This document shows, in pieces, positions 1 to 7,148 of a stretch of DNA of 18,464 nt; within the stretch, counting starts at the first letter, position 1, and the number at the start of each line of letters is the position of its first letter. Location of the stretch: the NCBI GenBank assembly GCA_021823425.1, contig JAKANX010000009.1, positions 1 to 18,464 of the forward strand, written 5' to 3'. Source of the stretch: Microcaldota archaeon (GTDB lineage Archaea; Micrarchaeota; Micrarchaeia; Anstonellales; Bilamarchaeaceae). Both the position numbers and the translations under genes were made by a program. The notes under the pieces were generated by a model that saw nothing but the letters and a program-made list of their open reading frames with translations, made no database searches and was not told where the DNA came from.

Positions 1-272
1 AGCACCTTGACGAACCTCTTCTCCTTTCCCATTATGCACATCGTGGAGGGCTGGGACACGCCGTACTCTTCCGCCAGTTTTTTTTCGGAATCGAAGTCGT
101 GCACCTGCACGGTAAGCAGCGGGCTCGCGCCCCGAAGCTCATCGGCGAGCTGCGCCATAAGTTCGCCGCTTTCGTGCTTTTCGCTTTTGAATACTACTAG
201 CTTCACCGGATTCTTCATTCCCGAGAGGGTTTCCTTTGCCTTCCTCATTACCTGTTCGTCGAGCATCGCCAT
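1..272 (-). CDS. Thioredoxin-fold protein, N-terminal part (partial; no CXXC)
   Basis: The reading frame starts at ATG 272 and leaves the window at base 1, giving about 90 N-terminal residues. The pattern (helical start, KNPVKLVVF strand, then a helix, a VQVHDFD strand and a YGVSQPST segment leading into another strand) is that of the first thioredoxin-like unit of archaeal protein disulfide oxidoreductases and AhpF-type N-terminal domains. Where those proteins usually carry a CXXC after the first strand, this one reads SEKHESGEL, so the redox cysteines are absent from this unit. In the known family the second, C-terminal unit holds the main CXXC; that part is outside the window. A strong ribosome-binding site (AGGTGGG) lies about 5 bases before the ATG. 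A perfect inverted repeat lies just upstream. Fold call fairly sure, function unsure. Confidence 0.6.
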   Translation of the reverse strand, partial: MAMLDEQVMRKAKETLSGMKNPVKLVVFKSEKHESGELMAQLADELRGASPLLTVQVHDFDSEKKLAEEYGVSQPSTMCIMGKEKRFVKV

Positions 273-289
273 TTTTCCCACCTTTTTTT

Positions 290-320
290 GTTATTAACAT
301 TTCTGCTAAAAGTTAATAAC
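290..320. promoter_or_regulatory. Perfect 9-bp inverted repeat upstream of the thioredoxin-fold gene
   Basis: GTTATTAAC at 290-298 and GTTAATAAC at 312-320 are exact reverse complements separated by 13 bases. On the minus strand TATA-like stretches CATAAATA (about 322-330) and ATATAAAT (about 341-349) precede it, so transcription of the gene starting at 272 would begin in or near the repeat. This placement suits a repressor operator, or alternatively a hairpin in the 5' leader. The AT-only arms make a terminator for the gene ending at 361 a weaker option. Confidence 0.4.
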
Positions 321-360
321 TGTATTTATGCGGGCGGGGATTTATATTGCTTTTGGATGA

Positions 361-1269
361 CTACTTCCGCTTCTCGCGCATCGCGGCGAGGCGCAGCGCG
401 GAAAAGAAGCGGAGCGCGTTCACGAACACCGCGTACACGACCGGGATTACGGGAACGAGGAGCAGCAGGGTGGCGAGCACGGAGATGGCGAGGGTGGCCT
501 CGCCTCCGGACTGGGAAAGCGGGCAGGAGCTGAAAATCCCGAACGGGACTATGGAAAGGCCGCTGCAAACGAGGTCCTTGAAGAACGTGCGCAGCACGCT
601 GGGCGCAACCAGGATGAACGCGGCTGCGGCGTTGGACGCCTTGTCCTCGCTGTTCTGCGAGGAAATGGAGCGGTAGGCGAAATAGAGCGCGGCTGCGATA
701 GAAAGGATGAGGAAGTCCAGGGTGATGAGGGAGAAGTTCCCGCCGCTGGAATAGAACGCGACTGCGGCAATTATTCCGAGGACGAACATCGTGTTCAGCA
801 TGGTCCAGTAACCCCGGAGGCCGTCGAAGACGGGAGCGAAAACTATCCTGGTGCTCAGGTCGGCTGCCTGCGCGAGGTTGAGGCGGTTGCGGAAAAAGGA
901 GAGTATGGCGAGCGCGCCTGCCGCGGCGGCGAGCGCCAAGGGAATGGCGATTAGGTACGCGAGCTTGGTGACGAGGGTGTCCTGCGGGGGGGCCCAGTAG
1001 GGCGACGCGAAATAGACGAGAACCGCGGCGGACGCGGAGAGCATGTACGCGAAGGAGGAGAGGAACATTTCCCTGCGCGTGAGCGTGCCGCCCGCGTTCT
1101 GGACGTAATCCGCGATTTTTCCAGCGGCGAACAGGTAAGTGAGAAGGACTATGCCCGATATCGCGTATCTCAGCTCAATTACAGAACCCGAGACGTCCGG
1201 CATGGGTTGGGCGCAGGAAACGGAAGCCAATGCGACTAACGCGAGAATGGGGATGCGCGCTTTTTGCAT
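361..1269 (-). CDS. Multi-pass membrane protein, unknown function
   Basis: About 302 residues with an N-terminal signal-like segment (MQKARIPILALVALASVSCA, a lipobox-like ASVSC followed by a polar stretch), then about six to seven hydrophobic spans and a short basic tail ending EKRK. I recognise no family. A conserved-looking loop near the end carries two cysteines (LVCSGL and SSCPLS) flanking a hydrophobic segment, possibly an extracytoplasmic disulfide. Start choice: an in-frame ATG at 1278 adds three residues, but the TATA box on the minus strand (ATTTATAA, 1293-1300) is 27 bases from ATG 1269 and only 18 from 1278, so a leaderless start at 1269 fits better. The promoter region is shared divergently with the small gene at 1352. 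Function not inferable. Confidence 0.7.
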   Translation of the reverse strand: MQKARIPILALVALASVSCAQPMPDVSGSVIELRYAISGIVLLTYLFAAGKIADYVQNAGGTLTRREMFLSSFAYMLSASAAVLVYFASPYWAPPQDTLVTKLAYLIAIPLALAAAAGALAILSFFRNRLNLAQAADLSTRIVFAPVFDGLRGYWTMLNTMFVLGIIAAVAFYSSGGNFSLITLDFLILSIAAALYFAYRSISSQNSEDKASNAAAAFILVAPSVLRTFFKDLVCSGLSIVPFGIFSSCPLSQSGGEATLAISVLATLLLLVPVIPVVYAVFVNALRFFSALRLAAMREKRK

Positions 1270-1323
1270 AACGCGCATTTCTTGAAGAAAACTTATAAAT
1301 CCATTAACGGGCTGGAGAATTCA

Positions 1324-1331
1324 ATTTAAAT
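1324..1331 (+). promoter_or_regulatory. TATA box for the 37-residue ORF at 1352
   Basis: ATTTAAAT is centred about 25 bases before ATG 1352, the spacing seen for most leaderless genes in this window. It points away from the oppositely directed TATA box at 1293-1300, so the 1270-1351 interval is a compact divergent promoter. Confidence 0.45.
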
Positions 1332-1351
1332 GTCCATCGCCCATCCCCCGC

Positions 1352-1465
1352 ATGGACTTTTTGGCCGCCCTGCCCACCATTGCGGGCCAGACCATTTCAG
1401 CGTTCGCCGGACCAGCCGGAAAGGCGGTGACAATCGGGCTGACGGGGGGCCTCGCAGGGATCTAA
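1352..1465 (+). CDS. Small hydrophobic protein (37 residues), unknown
   Basis: The ORF runs from ATG 1352 to TAA 1463-1465 and encodes a 37-residue peptide beginning MDFLAALPTIAG and ending GLTGGLAGI. It is Gly/Ala/Leu/Ile-rich, has one Asp and one Lys, and would form one membrane-spanning or amphipathic helix broken by glycines. Support for reality is positional: a TATA box (1324-1331) sits exactly where a leaderless message would begin at this ATG, and the codons used (GCC, GCG, CTG, GGC, ATC) match neighbouring genes. It converges with the flavoprotein gene, overlapping its stop by four bases. It is too short for a homology statement. Alternative: the region is merely a promoter fragment and 3' spacer. 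Confidence 0.45.
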   Translation: MDFLAALPTIAGQTISAFAGPAGKAVTIGLTGGLAGI

Positions 1466-2820
1466 TCCGGCCCTGCGGAGGCTGCGGCGCGTTCCACGAC
1501 CTCGCTGAGCGACGGGTGGATGTGCACGGTTTCGGCAATCTCGTCCGCGCGCAGGCCTGCGCGCATGGCCACGAGCACTTCGTGGATGAGGACGGATGCG
1601 TGGGGACCTATAATGTGGCAGCCCAGTATTGCCCCGTTGTGGTCCGTGATGAATTTGACTATTCCGCTGTGCGCTTCCATCGCGCCGCCCATCGCAGTGG
1701 AGCCGTAATGGTAGTGCGAGGCGATGTAATGCTCCTTTTTCTCCCGCAGCTCCTGCTCGGTGGCGCCAGCGCCCGCGACCTGCGGGCTGGAGAAGACCGC
1801 GTGGGGCATCGCGGTGTAATCCGCCTTGCGCAATGAATCAGGGTGCACGAGGTTGTTGAACACCGCCCTTGCCTCCATGTTCGCGGAATGCTTGAACATG
1901 TAGCGGCCTGCGATGTCGCCAAGCGTCCATATCCCCTTGACGCTAGTCTCAAGGAATTCGTCCGCCTGCACGAACCCCCTCGCGTCCACTTTCACCCCGG
2001 TCTTTTCCACGCGCAAAATATCGGTGTTCGGAATCCTGCCCGTTGCAACCAGGAGGCATGTGCCGCGCGCCTCGCTCCCGTCATCCCCGGTGCATATGAT
2101 TTCATCCCCTTTTGCTTTCACGCTGGAGATGCGGAAGCCCAGCCTTACATCGTACTTTTGCGCAAAAAGGTCGGTGAACATCTGCGAAACCTGCTCATCC
2201 TCGTTGGGGAGCAGGCGGGAGTTGCGCTGGAGTATGGTTATTTTGGAGCCCAGGGAGCCGAAGAAGTGGGCGAATTCCGCGGCTATGTACCCGCCGCCCA
2301 GAATGATGAGGCGTTCCGGAAGCGCTTTCGCGCGCAGGGCGTCGTCGCTGGTCATGAATTTTACCTTGCCGAGCCCTTCAACCTTCGGGATTGCGGGCCT
2401 GCTTCCCGCTGCAATCACGATTTTGTCAGCGGTTATTTCCCCTGCCTTGACCTTGAGCGCCTTCATTCCTGAAAATGCCGCCCTTTCCTTGTAGAGCGTG
2501 AGGGCCTTGCCCTTGCGGATGTTCGCCTCTATCTGCGCGGCCTCCTTGTCCACGCGGCGCGCGCGTGCCATGATTTTCCTGAAATCCGCGGAAACGCCCT
2601 TCACCCCGATTCCGAAAAGCCCGGCGCGGCTTATTTCCTCCATAGTTTCCGCGCTCTGTATGAGTATCTTGGAGGGTATGCAGCCGCGGTTGAGGCAGGT
2701 CCCGCCCATCGGGCCCTCCTCCACCAAGGCGACCTTCATTCCGTGCTCTGCCGCTGCCACGGCGACGTCCAGTCCGGAGCCTGCGCCGACGACTATCAGG
2801 TCGTACCTTGCAAAAGCCAT
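1462..2820 (-). CDS. Pyridine nucleotide-disulfide oxidoreductase, dihydrolipoamide dehydrogenase-like
   Basis: 452 residues with the full class I flavoprotein disulfide reductase layout: FAD-binding Rossmann motif GAGSG near residue 12, redox pair GGTCLNRGCIPSK (C42 and C47), the NAD(P) Rossmann motif LGGGYIAAEFA in the middle, the second FAD motif WTLGDIAGR, and the C-terminal dimer domain with the catalytic HPSLSE (H435, E440). The likely reaction is NAD(P)-linked oxidation or reduction of a dithiol such as dihydrolipoamide or a low-molecular-weight thiol. No 2-oxoacid dehydrogenase or glycine-cleavage genes are next to it, so the substrate is open; a mercuric-reductase or mycothione-reductase-like role cannot be excluded, though no HMA domain is present. 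The TATA-like GATTTTATTC (2841-2850) is 25 bases from ATG 2820, so it is probably leaderless. Confidence 0.92.
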   Translation of the reverse strand: MAFARYDLIVVGAGSGLDVAVAAAEHGMKVALVEEGPMGGTCLNRGCIPSKILIQSAETMEEISRAGLFGIGVKGVSADFRKIMARARRVDKEAAQIEANIRKGKALTLYKERAAFSGMKALKVKAGEITADKIVIAAGSRPAIPKVEGLGKVKFMTSDDALRAKALPERLIILGGGYIAAEFAHFFGSLGSKITILQRNSRLLPNEDEQVSQMFTDLFAQKYDVRLGFRISSVKAKGDEIICTGDDGSEARGTCLLVATGRIPNTDILRVEKTGVKVDARGFVQADEFLETSVKGIWTLGDIAGRYMFKHSANMEARAVFNNLVHPDSLRKADYTAMPHAVFSSPQVAGAGATEQELREKKEHYIASHYHYGSTAMGGAMEAHSGIVKFITDHNGAILGCHIIGPHASVLIHEVLVAMRAGLRADEIAETVHIHPSLSEVVERAAASAGPD

Positions 2821-2918
2821 GGCATGTACACTCTAGCTGTGAATAAAATCGTTTGCTCGGTTTTTCCCTAGGCGGCCCCTTTCGGGAAGCCCGTTTCTTC
2901 CTTCCTCCTCCCCCCGGA

Positions 2919-3062
2919 TTACGTCTTTGCCGTTTTCACCCGCGTCTTCATTTCCGAAGGCGCAAGCGACCTGCTGTGCGCGTTCCGAAGGTGCGGCAAG
3001 CCCGCGTCCACGACCTCCGCCCCGTCATGGCTCCCGGCCATGAGCCCGCATTCGCAGGCCAT
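2919..3062 (-). CDS. DUF1059-like small protein (47 residues)
   Basis: A short minus-strand frame from ATG 3062 to TAA 2919-2921 encodes a protein starting MACECGLMAGSHDGAEVV. The CxCG start, an acidic/hydrophobic E-V-V helix, then a pair of histidines five residues apart (H24, H29; E16-x7-H-x4-H) and a basic C-terminal helix match the spacing of short DUF1059 proteins (metal- or nucleic-acid-related, function unknown). In-frame codons upstream read Ile-Lys-Gln, as in the usual MKxM start of the family, but no standard start codon exists there; a TGA lies a few codons earlier. AGGTGAT occurs about 20 bases upstream of the ATG, too far to be an ideal ribosome-binding site. It lies 98 bases upstream of the flavoprotein gene on the same strand. 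It may be real or slightly decayed. Confidence 0.5.
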   Translation of the reverse strand: MACECGLMAGSHDGAEVVDAGLPHLRNAHSRSLAPSEMKTRVKTAKT

Positions 3063-3242
3063 CTGCTTGATATCCGCCCGTAATCACCTTGGAAATTGTG
3101 CCTCCCTATGCTTGGGGGGCCGGCCGCCATGTTGGCTGCGCAGCAATCTTTATTCAGGGAAAAAAGGCGGGAACGCGGCGGGAATCCGCGCTTCCGGATA
3201 GGATTAATAATGTTGCACGGATATCGGATTGCGGATGATCAT

Positions 3243-3401
3243 ATGGGAAAAAGCAAGAAGGATCTCTCAAGGGGAAAGGCGAACCTCAAGGCGAAGCTGG
3301 CGGAACTCGAGCCGAAAGTGAAGATGGATCCGCTGAAGAAGAACAGGGCGCTCCACGAGGAATACGAGGAAATCAAGAGAAAGCTGGCCGAAATGGAGTA
3401 G
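3243..3401 (+). CDS. Small coiled-coil protein (52 residues)
   Basis: ATG 3243 begins a 52-residue, strongly charged peptide (MGKSKKDLSRGKANLKAKLA...) that ends EEYEEIKRKLAEME. Lys/Glu/Leu spacing predicts one or two long amphipathic helices with a break at the central MDP, typical of a coiled-coil or ribosome/nucleic-acid-associated small protein. GGATGAT just before the ATG is a possible ribosome-binding site, and a TATA-like ATTAATAA lies at 3203-3210. The frame is open upstream to 3096, but the extra N-terminus has no promoter and unlike composition. It is followed after only nine bases by the PrsW-family gene, so the two are probably co-transcribed. Function unknown. Confidence 0.7.
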   Translation: MGKSKKDLSRGKANLKAKLAELEPKVKMDPLKKNRALHEEYEEIKRKLAEME

Positions 3402-3410
3402 GGGCCGCAC

Positions 3411-4946
3411 ATGCCCCAGGAGACAGGCAAAAAATGGCAGACGCCCCTGGGGCTCAATCTCGTCCTGTTGGGCGCGCTCGCGCTCTTTTGCGCGCTCGCG
3501 CTCTGCGTGAGCGCCGTGACGCTATTCATACTGCCCCTGTTTGAGGGCGGGGATGGCACCGCGGCGGAGCTGCGGAACGCGATTCCTGATTCGTCTTTCT
3601 ACATTTCATCGGTGCCCGAGCGGACGATTTCCGCTTCCGATTCGCCGCACAACGTGAGCTTCAGCCTGCGCACCCCGCCCCTGCGGGAGGAAGACTCAAT
3701 AGTGCTCGCGGCGGTTTCAGGGGGCAGGGTCACGGATTCCGCAGAATGCTTGGACAATTCGGAGGGAAATTACACCGGATTCACCAACGTGGAATGCGGA
3801 TTCCCGATCCAATACGGTTACGCGCCGCAAAACGATTACCAGGCATACGCGATTCTCAAGCGGAACGGCAGATGGGAATCCGTCTCGGCTCCGGTTTCCC
3901 TTTTGATAGGCTGGACCGGATACGAAAGCGCCTTCTGGGGCATGTTCGCAATCCTTGCGGTAATCGCGGCAGGCGGGCTCGGGCTGTGCGCGCTCGTCAT
4001 GGCGGGAATGGCATTTTTCGCAAAGCGCATCAGGCACCAGGTGGAATACGCGGACGAATATTCCATTTCCACGCTGCTCAATCCCGCCGCGGTTTTGCGG
4101 CTCGTGGCAAAGGACCCGCGCTCGTTCGTGATGACGCCTATTTTCTGGGGCTTCCAGGGGCTCGGAATCCTGCTCCTGCTCGCGTACCTTTTCCTGCAGG
4201 CGCAGGCGTGGATGTCCGCGGGCGCGTTCGCCTCGTTCCTCATGAGCGGGGCGTTCGCTTTCGTCGTGCCGTTCCTGCTCGCGGCGTTAGTCTGGTTCCT
4301 GGAGTATAAGGAGCGCGAGCCCATACGCGTGATAGTCTCGCTTTTCCTATGGGGCGGCTTCTCCTGCATGCTCGCAATTGGGTTGAATTCAACTGCGGAC
4401 TCGCTACTGTCCGCGATTTCGCTGGGCGCGCTCACCGCGTTCCTCGTTGCGCCGCTCGTAGAGGAGACGATGAAGGGCACGGGGCTGGTGCTCATGTCGT
4501 TCCACCACGAATACGACGACGTCGCGGACGGGATTGTGTACGGGTTCGTGATAGGAATGGGTTTCGCGTTCGTGGAGAACTGGCTCTATTTCATGAAGAC
4601 GCCATTGGGCGGGGACCCGCTGGCTTGGGCGGGGCTCTGGTTTCTCCGCTCAATAGTGTTCGCAGCCAACCACGGGGTGTTCACCGCGTTCACCGGGGCG
4701 GTAATCGGATTCCTCAAGTCAAGGAATTTCAAGTACGCGCCGTTCGGCTTCTTCGCCGGAGTTGTTCCTGCGATGTTGCTGCACGCGATGCACAATTCGG
4801 GGGAGGTATGGCAGGCGGTTTGCCCGTTCGGCGGCGCCCTCTACCTTCTGGTGCTGGTGCCCCTTTTCGATTACGGGGGATTGGTGCTGGTGATGGCTGC
4901 GCTAATCGGATGGGTCGTGTTCGTGCAGAAAAGAGACGCGAATTAG
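3411..4946 (+). CDS. PrsW-family intramembrane metalloprotease
   Basis: 511 residues. An N-terminal membrane helix (about 15-40) is followed by an exported domain of roughly 130 residues with two cysteines (SAECLDN, NVECGF), a further membrane helix, a cytosolic linker and then a multi-helix core. The core carries the PrsW motifs: E351-E352 (VEETMKG), E389 (FVENWLYF), H421 (ANHGVF) and H458/H461 (LLHAMHN), which in the family form the glutamate/histidine metal-binding active site within the membrane. PrsW in bacteria cleaves an anti-sigma factor; archaeal members have unknown substrates, and archaea lack such sigma factors, so the target here is open. The ATG is preceded by GGAGTAGGGG and follows the coiled-coil gene by nine bases. 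The 3' end overlaps the convergent gene by four bases. The exported domain is longer than in minimal PrsW proteins. Confidence 0.85.
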   Translation: MPQETGKKWQTPLGLNLVLLGALALFCALALCVSAVTLFILPLFEGGDGTAAELRNAIPDSSFYISSVPERTISASDSPHNVSFSLRTPPLREEDSIVLAAVSGGRVTDSAECLDNSEGNYTGFTNVECGFPIQYGYAPQNDYQAYAILKRNGRWESVSAPVSLLIGWTGYESAFWGMFAILAVIAAGGLGLCALVMAGMAFFAKRIRHQVEYADEYSISTLLNPAAVLRLVAKDPRSFVMTPIFWGFQGLGILLLLAYLFLQAQAWMSAGAFASFLMSGAFAFVVPFLLAALVWFLEYKEREPIRVIVSLFLWGGFSCMLAIGLNSTADSLLSAISLGALTAFLVAPLVEETMKGTGLVLMSFHHEYDDVADGIVYGFVIGMGFAFVENWLYFMKTPLGGDPLAWAGLWFLRSIVFAANHGVFTAFTGAVIGFLKSRNFKYAPFGFFAGVVPAMLLHAMHNSGEVWQAVCPFGGALYLLVLVPLFDYGGLVLVMAALIGWVVFVQKRDAN

Positions 4947-5839
4947 GCTGCGGGCGGCTTGCCGCCCCCTCCGCTCCCGGATGTTTTCTTGGGAACTGCG
5001 GCGGAATTGGCGGATTTCCTGGCATCCGCGCGCACCGGGCGGCGGGGCACGCCGAACGCCATCGTGCTGCCGAACTCCCGGTTCATCTCAACCACGAATT
5101 TGCCTATGAAGTCGCCGAACGCGAGCTTGGGGTTGTCCTTCACTATCGCGCCTAGGCGCAGGAAGATGTTGCTTATCTTCGCCTTCACCTCCGGGCTGGA
5201 AATCGAATTCATCCTCATGAGGTATTGGGTGAAGAACTCGGTGTCGAAGCTGGGCTTCCTCAGCTCCTCCTGCAGGTCCTTGAGGGTGGGCTCCTTTTGC
5301 ACCGGGACGGATGCGGGCATTGCGCCGTCCAGCCACGGCCGCACCGCGAACGCGAGGCTCGCGTTCATTCTTGGGGCTCCGCCCTTGATTTGGGAAAACG
5401 AGATTACCGCCGCGGGGCCCGGGCCTTTCCCGTCCTCGGCGCAAAGGGCGAGGTTGCCCGGCTTCTTTTCCACTCCGACGGGTTTGGGCATCGGGAGTTC
5501 CTTGTATCTTGCAGCCGCGTAGCGGGCTCCGAGCCACAGGCCGAGCACCGAATCGAACTGCTGCCTTGACGCGGGCTGCGCGGGCTTTGGGCCGGATGAA
5601 AGAAACAGGTTGTTCCTGCGCAGGTCTGATTCCAGCTCCTGCATGAGCCTGGGGTTTGAATTTATCCAGTTCTGCATCCGCGGGGTTTCCGGGCGGGCCG
5701 GAAGGTTCTGCTTCGCGTAAGCTGCAAGCCCCTGGAGGCGCACCTGTTCGAGCATCCTGCCGAGTTCCGCACTCCTGCGGTCTTCGGGCTGCTGGAGCGC
5801 GGGCCTTCCGCCTGCTGCAATTATCCGTTCGGTGGCCAT
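4943..5839 (-). CDS. Hypothetical soluble protein
   Basis: 298 residues, no family recognised. The N-terminal third is helical and basic/glutamine-rich (LEQVRLQGLAAYAKQ), the middle contains a Pro-rich linker and a hydrophobic segment around LGLWLGARYAAARYKELP, and the C-terminal third is helical (EVKAKISNIFLRLGAI, FGDFIGKFVVEMNREF), followed by a disordered tail rich in Ser, Gly and Lys ending SGGGGKPPAA. No signal peptide or clear membrane span. Minus-strand TATA-like TTTTATTA (about 5860-5867) is 24-25 bases from ATG 5839, so a leaderless message is likely. It converges with the PrsW gene with four overlapping bases. Codon use matches the surrounding GC-rich genes, which supports it being a genuine lineage-specific gene. 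Confidence 0.75.
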   Translation of the reverse strand: MATERIIAAGGRPALQQPEDRRSAELGRMLEQVRLQGLAAYAKQNLPARPETPRMQNWINSNPRLMQELESDLRRNNLFLSSGPKPAQPASRQQFDSVLGLWLGARYAAARYKELPMPKPVGVEKKPGNLALCAEDGKGPGPAAVISFSQIKGGAPRMNASLAFAVRPWLDGAMPASVPVQKEPTLKDLQEELRKPSFDTEFFTQYLMRMNSISSPEVKAKISNIFLRLGAIVKDNPKLAFGDFIGKFVVEMNREFGSTMAFGVPRRPVRADARKSANSAAVPKKTSGSGGGGKPPAA

Positions 5840-5893
5840 AGCCGGATTTCCAGTTTCATTAATAAAATCCTATGCAAAGCCGCAACGGCGGTA

Positions 5894-5910
5894 TTTTGGC
5901 GCCTCCAAAA
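5894..5910 (-). terminator. Short hairpin after the CNNM-type gene
   Basis: TTTTGG at 5894-5899 and CCAAAA at 5905-5910 form a 6-bp stem with a 5-base loop, 21 bases beyond the stop of the transporter gene on the minus strand. It could help terminate that transcript, but there is no following T-run of note. Confidence 0.25.
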
Positions 5911-5930
5911 GCAACGCGATATGCGTCCGG

Positions 5931-6902
5931 CTATTCGTAGTCCCCGACTATTTCGGAAAGCAAATCTTCCATCGTCACAATTCCGACGAACCTGCCTTCG
6001 CCGTCCACCACTATCGCCATGTTCCTTCCGAGCTTCTGGAGCTCCTGGAACGCCTCGCTCACGCTCCTTGCTGACGGGAGCTTCACCGGAGGCCGCACGT
6101 ATTCTGAAATCCTCCCGTTGGGGTCATTGTGCATCGCGATTCCGAGGGTGCGCATGCTCGCCACTCCGACTACTTCGCCGTTCTTCCCGATTACCGGAAA
6201 ACGGGCGTATCCGTAATCAACCGCTTTCTTGTGCGCCTCGCGCACCAGCGAATCAGCGCGCAGGGAGATTACTCCCGCCTTGGTGACCATGACCTGCGAA
6301 ATGGACTTGTCGTTGAGCGCGAGAACGTTCTCTATGAGTTCGCGCTCCTTCTCGGTTATGCTCTTGTATTCCACGCCCATGCGCACCGCGGAGCGCACTT
6401 CCTCCTCGGTGAAGCGCTCTATTCCCGTCGCCTTGGAATAGACGCCGGGAATTAGGTGGTTTATGAACTCGAAGAGGAGCACGAGCGGAAATGAGATTGT
6501 GTAGAAAAGCTCTATGTAAGGGCTGAGCAGGAGCGCCATCCTCTCCCCGTACGTGGTCGCGGCGCTCTTGGGCGCGATTTCGCCGAAGGTGAGGATGAGG
6601 AAGAACATCGCGCCCACCGCGATTCCGAGCCCCGCGTCCCCGAAGAGGTCTATCGCCACCGTGGTTCCGAGGGCGGAAATCGCGACGTTCACGAGGCTGC
6701 TGCCGATGAGCAGGGCGATGATTACCCTCCTGCGGTTGTGCCTGAGGCGGTGCAGGCGCTCCGCCCCCGGGACATTCTTTTCCACGAGCGAGTGCAGCTT
6801 CACGTTTGACACGGAGAGGAATGCGACCTCGGCTGCGGAGAAGAATGCGGTGCAGAGAAGAAGCAGGACCAGGAGGGCTCCGTCAAGGACCAAATCTGAC
6901 AT
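5931..6902 (-). CDS. CNNM/CorC-type transporter: DUF21 domain plus CBS pair
   Basis: 323 residues. Residues 1 to about 160 form the CNNM transmembrane (DUF21) domain: an N-terminal helix with TAFFSAAEVAFLSVS, a basic cytosolic stretch, then IALLIGSSLVNVAISA and the TFGEIAPKSAATTYGER motif typical of the family. A helical linker (TEEEVRSAVRMGVE...) leads to two CBS domains (about 190-250 and 258-320) that in relatives bind adenine nucleotides. Related bacterial and animal proteins are linked to Mg2+ or Na+/Mg2+ export. The C-terminal CorC/HlyC transporter-associated domain is missing; the protein ends shortly after the second CBS (DLLSEIVGDYE). A TATA box (CTTAAATAT, 6921-6929 on the minus strand) is 23 bases from ATG 6902. 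The non-coding repeat units lie immediately upstream in the same orientation. Confidence 0.93.
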   Translation of the reverse strand: MSDLVLDGALLVLLLLCTAFFSAAEVAFLSVSNVKLHSLVEKNVPGAERLHRLRHNRRRVIIALLIGSSLVNVAISALGTTVAIDLFGDAGLGIAVGAMFFLILTFGEIAPKSAATTYGERMALLLSPYIELFYTISFPLVLLFEFINHLIPGVYSKATGIERFTEEEVRSAVRMGVEYKSITEKERELIENVLALNDKSISQVMVTKAGVISLRADSLVREAHKKAVDYGYARFPVIGKNGEVVGVASMRTLGIAMHNDPNGRISEYVRPPVKLPSARSVSEAFQELQKLGRNMAIVVDGEGRFVGIVTMEDLLSEIVGDYE

Positions 6903-6998
6903 GAATTGGGTTCTTCGCCAATATTTAAGAGGATATTTCCGCCAGTCCCTTCGGCAGTTACGCGCCGCGGGCCGCTTCCGGTTTCGGGTTTCCGGTGC

Positions 6999-7104
6999 AA
7001 AACGCTAAACCCTGAACCCGGAACGCTCGGGTGCCCAACCAGTCCCCTCGGCCCCTCGCACGCTTGGCAAAAGTTGTTCCGTTCATCGGGGCTCCGGTTC
7101 ATCC
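6999..7104 (-). ncRNA. Putative structured small RNA, copy 1 of tandem family I
   Basis: On the minus strand a TATA-like TTTAAA (centred near 7130) sits 26 bases before the G at 7104, exactly as in copy 2. The predicted transcript of about 106 bases begins GGATGAACCGG, continues AGCCCCGATGA, a 14-base variable stretch, CCAAGC, then GAGGGGCCGAGGGG and ACTGGTT. It ends in a hairpin ACCCG-AGCGTTC-CGGGT and a T-run at 6999-7002. AACCGG...CCCC near the 5' end can pair with GGGG...CTGGTT, closing the variable part in a loop. It has no match I recognise among tRNA, SRP, RNase P or 5S RNA. The GATGA next to a CCCC/GAGGGG stem faintly recalls a C/D-type kink-turn, but the boxes are not canonical. Boundaries are inferred. 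Confidence 0.55.
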
Positions 7105-7148
7105 GAAAATTATTTGGGAAAACGCGTTTAAATCCTTTCCGAAAACGG

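Noticed and set aside
1330..1836. 168-residue plus-strand frame
   Set aside because: It runs antisense through the flavoprotein gene, has shadow-type composition (Arg/His-rich), and is in a different frame from the small gene at 1352.
2853..3083. 76-residue plus-strand frame rich in Pro and Arg
   Set aside because: Composition typical of an antisense frame; the DUF1059-like frame on the other strand explains the region better.
3096..3242. N-terminal extension of the coiled-coil protein
   Set aside because: Unlike composition, no promoter, and the TATA-like box and ribosome-binding site lie inside it.
4349..5155. 268-residue plus-strand frame
   Set aside because: Out-of-frame shadow of the PrsW gene, full of Arg and Gly.
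7001..7104. tRNA or tRNA-like gene (GGTTCAGGG resembles a T-arm)
   Set aside because: No acceptor stem, no anticodon arm, and the T-arm-like string is not kept in copy 2.
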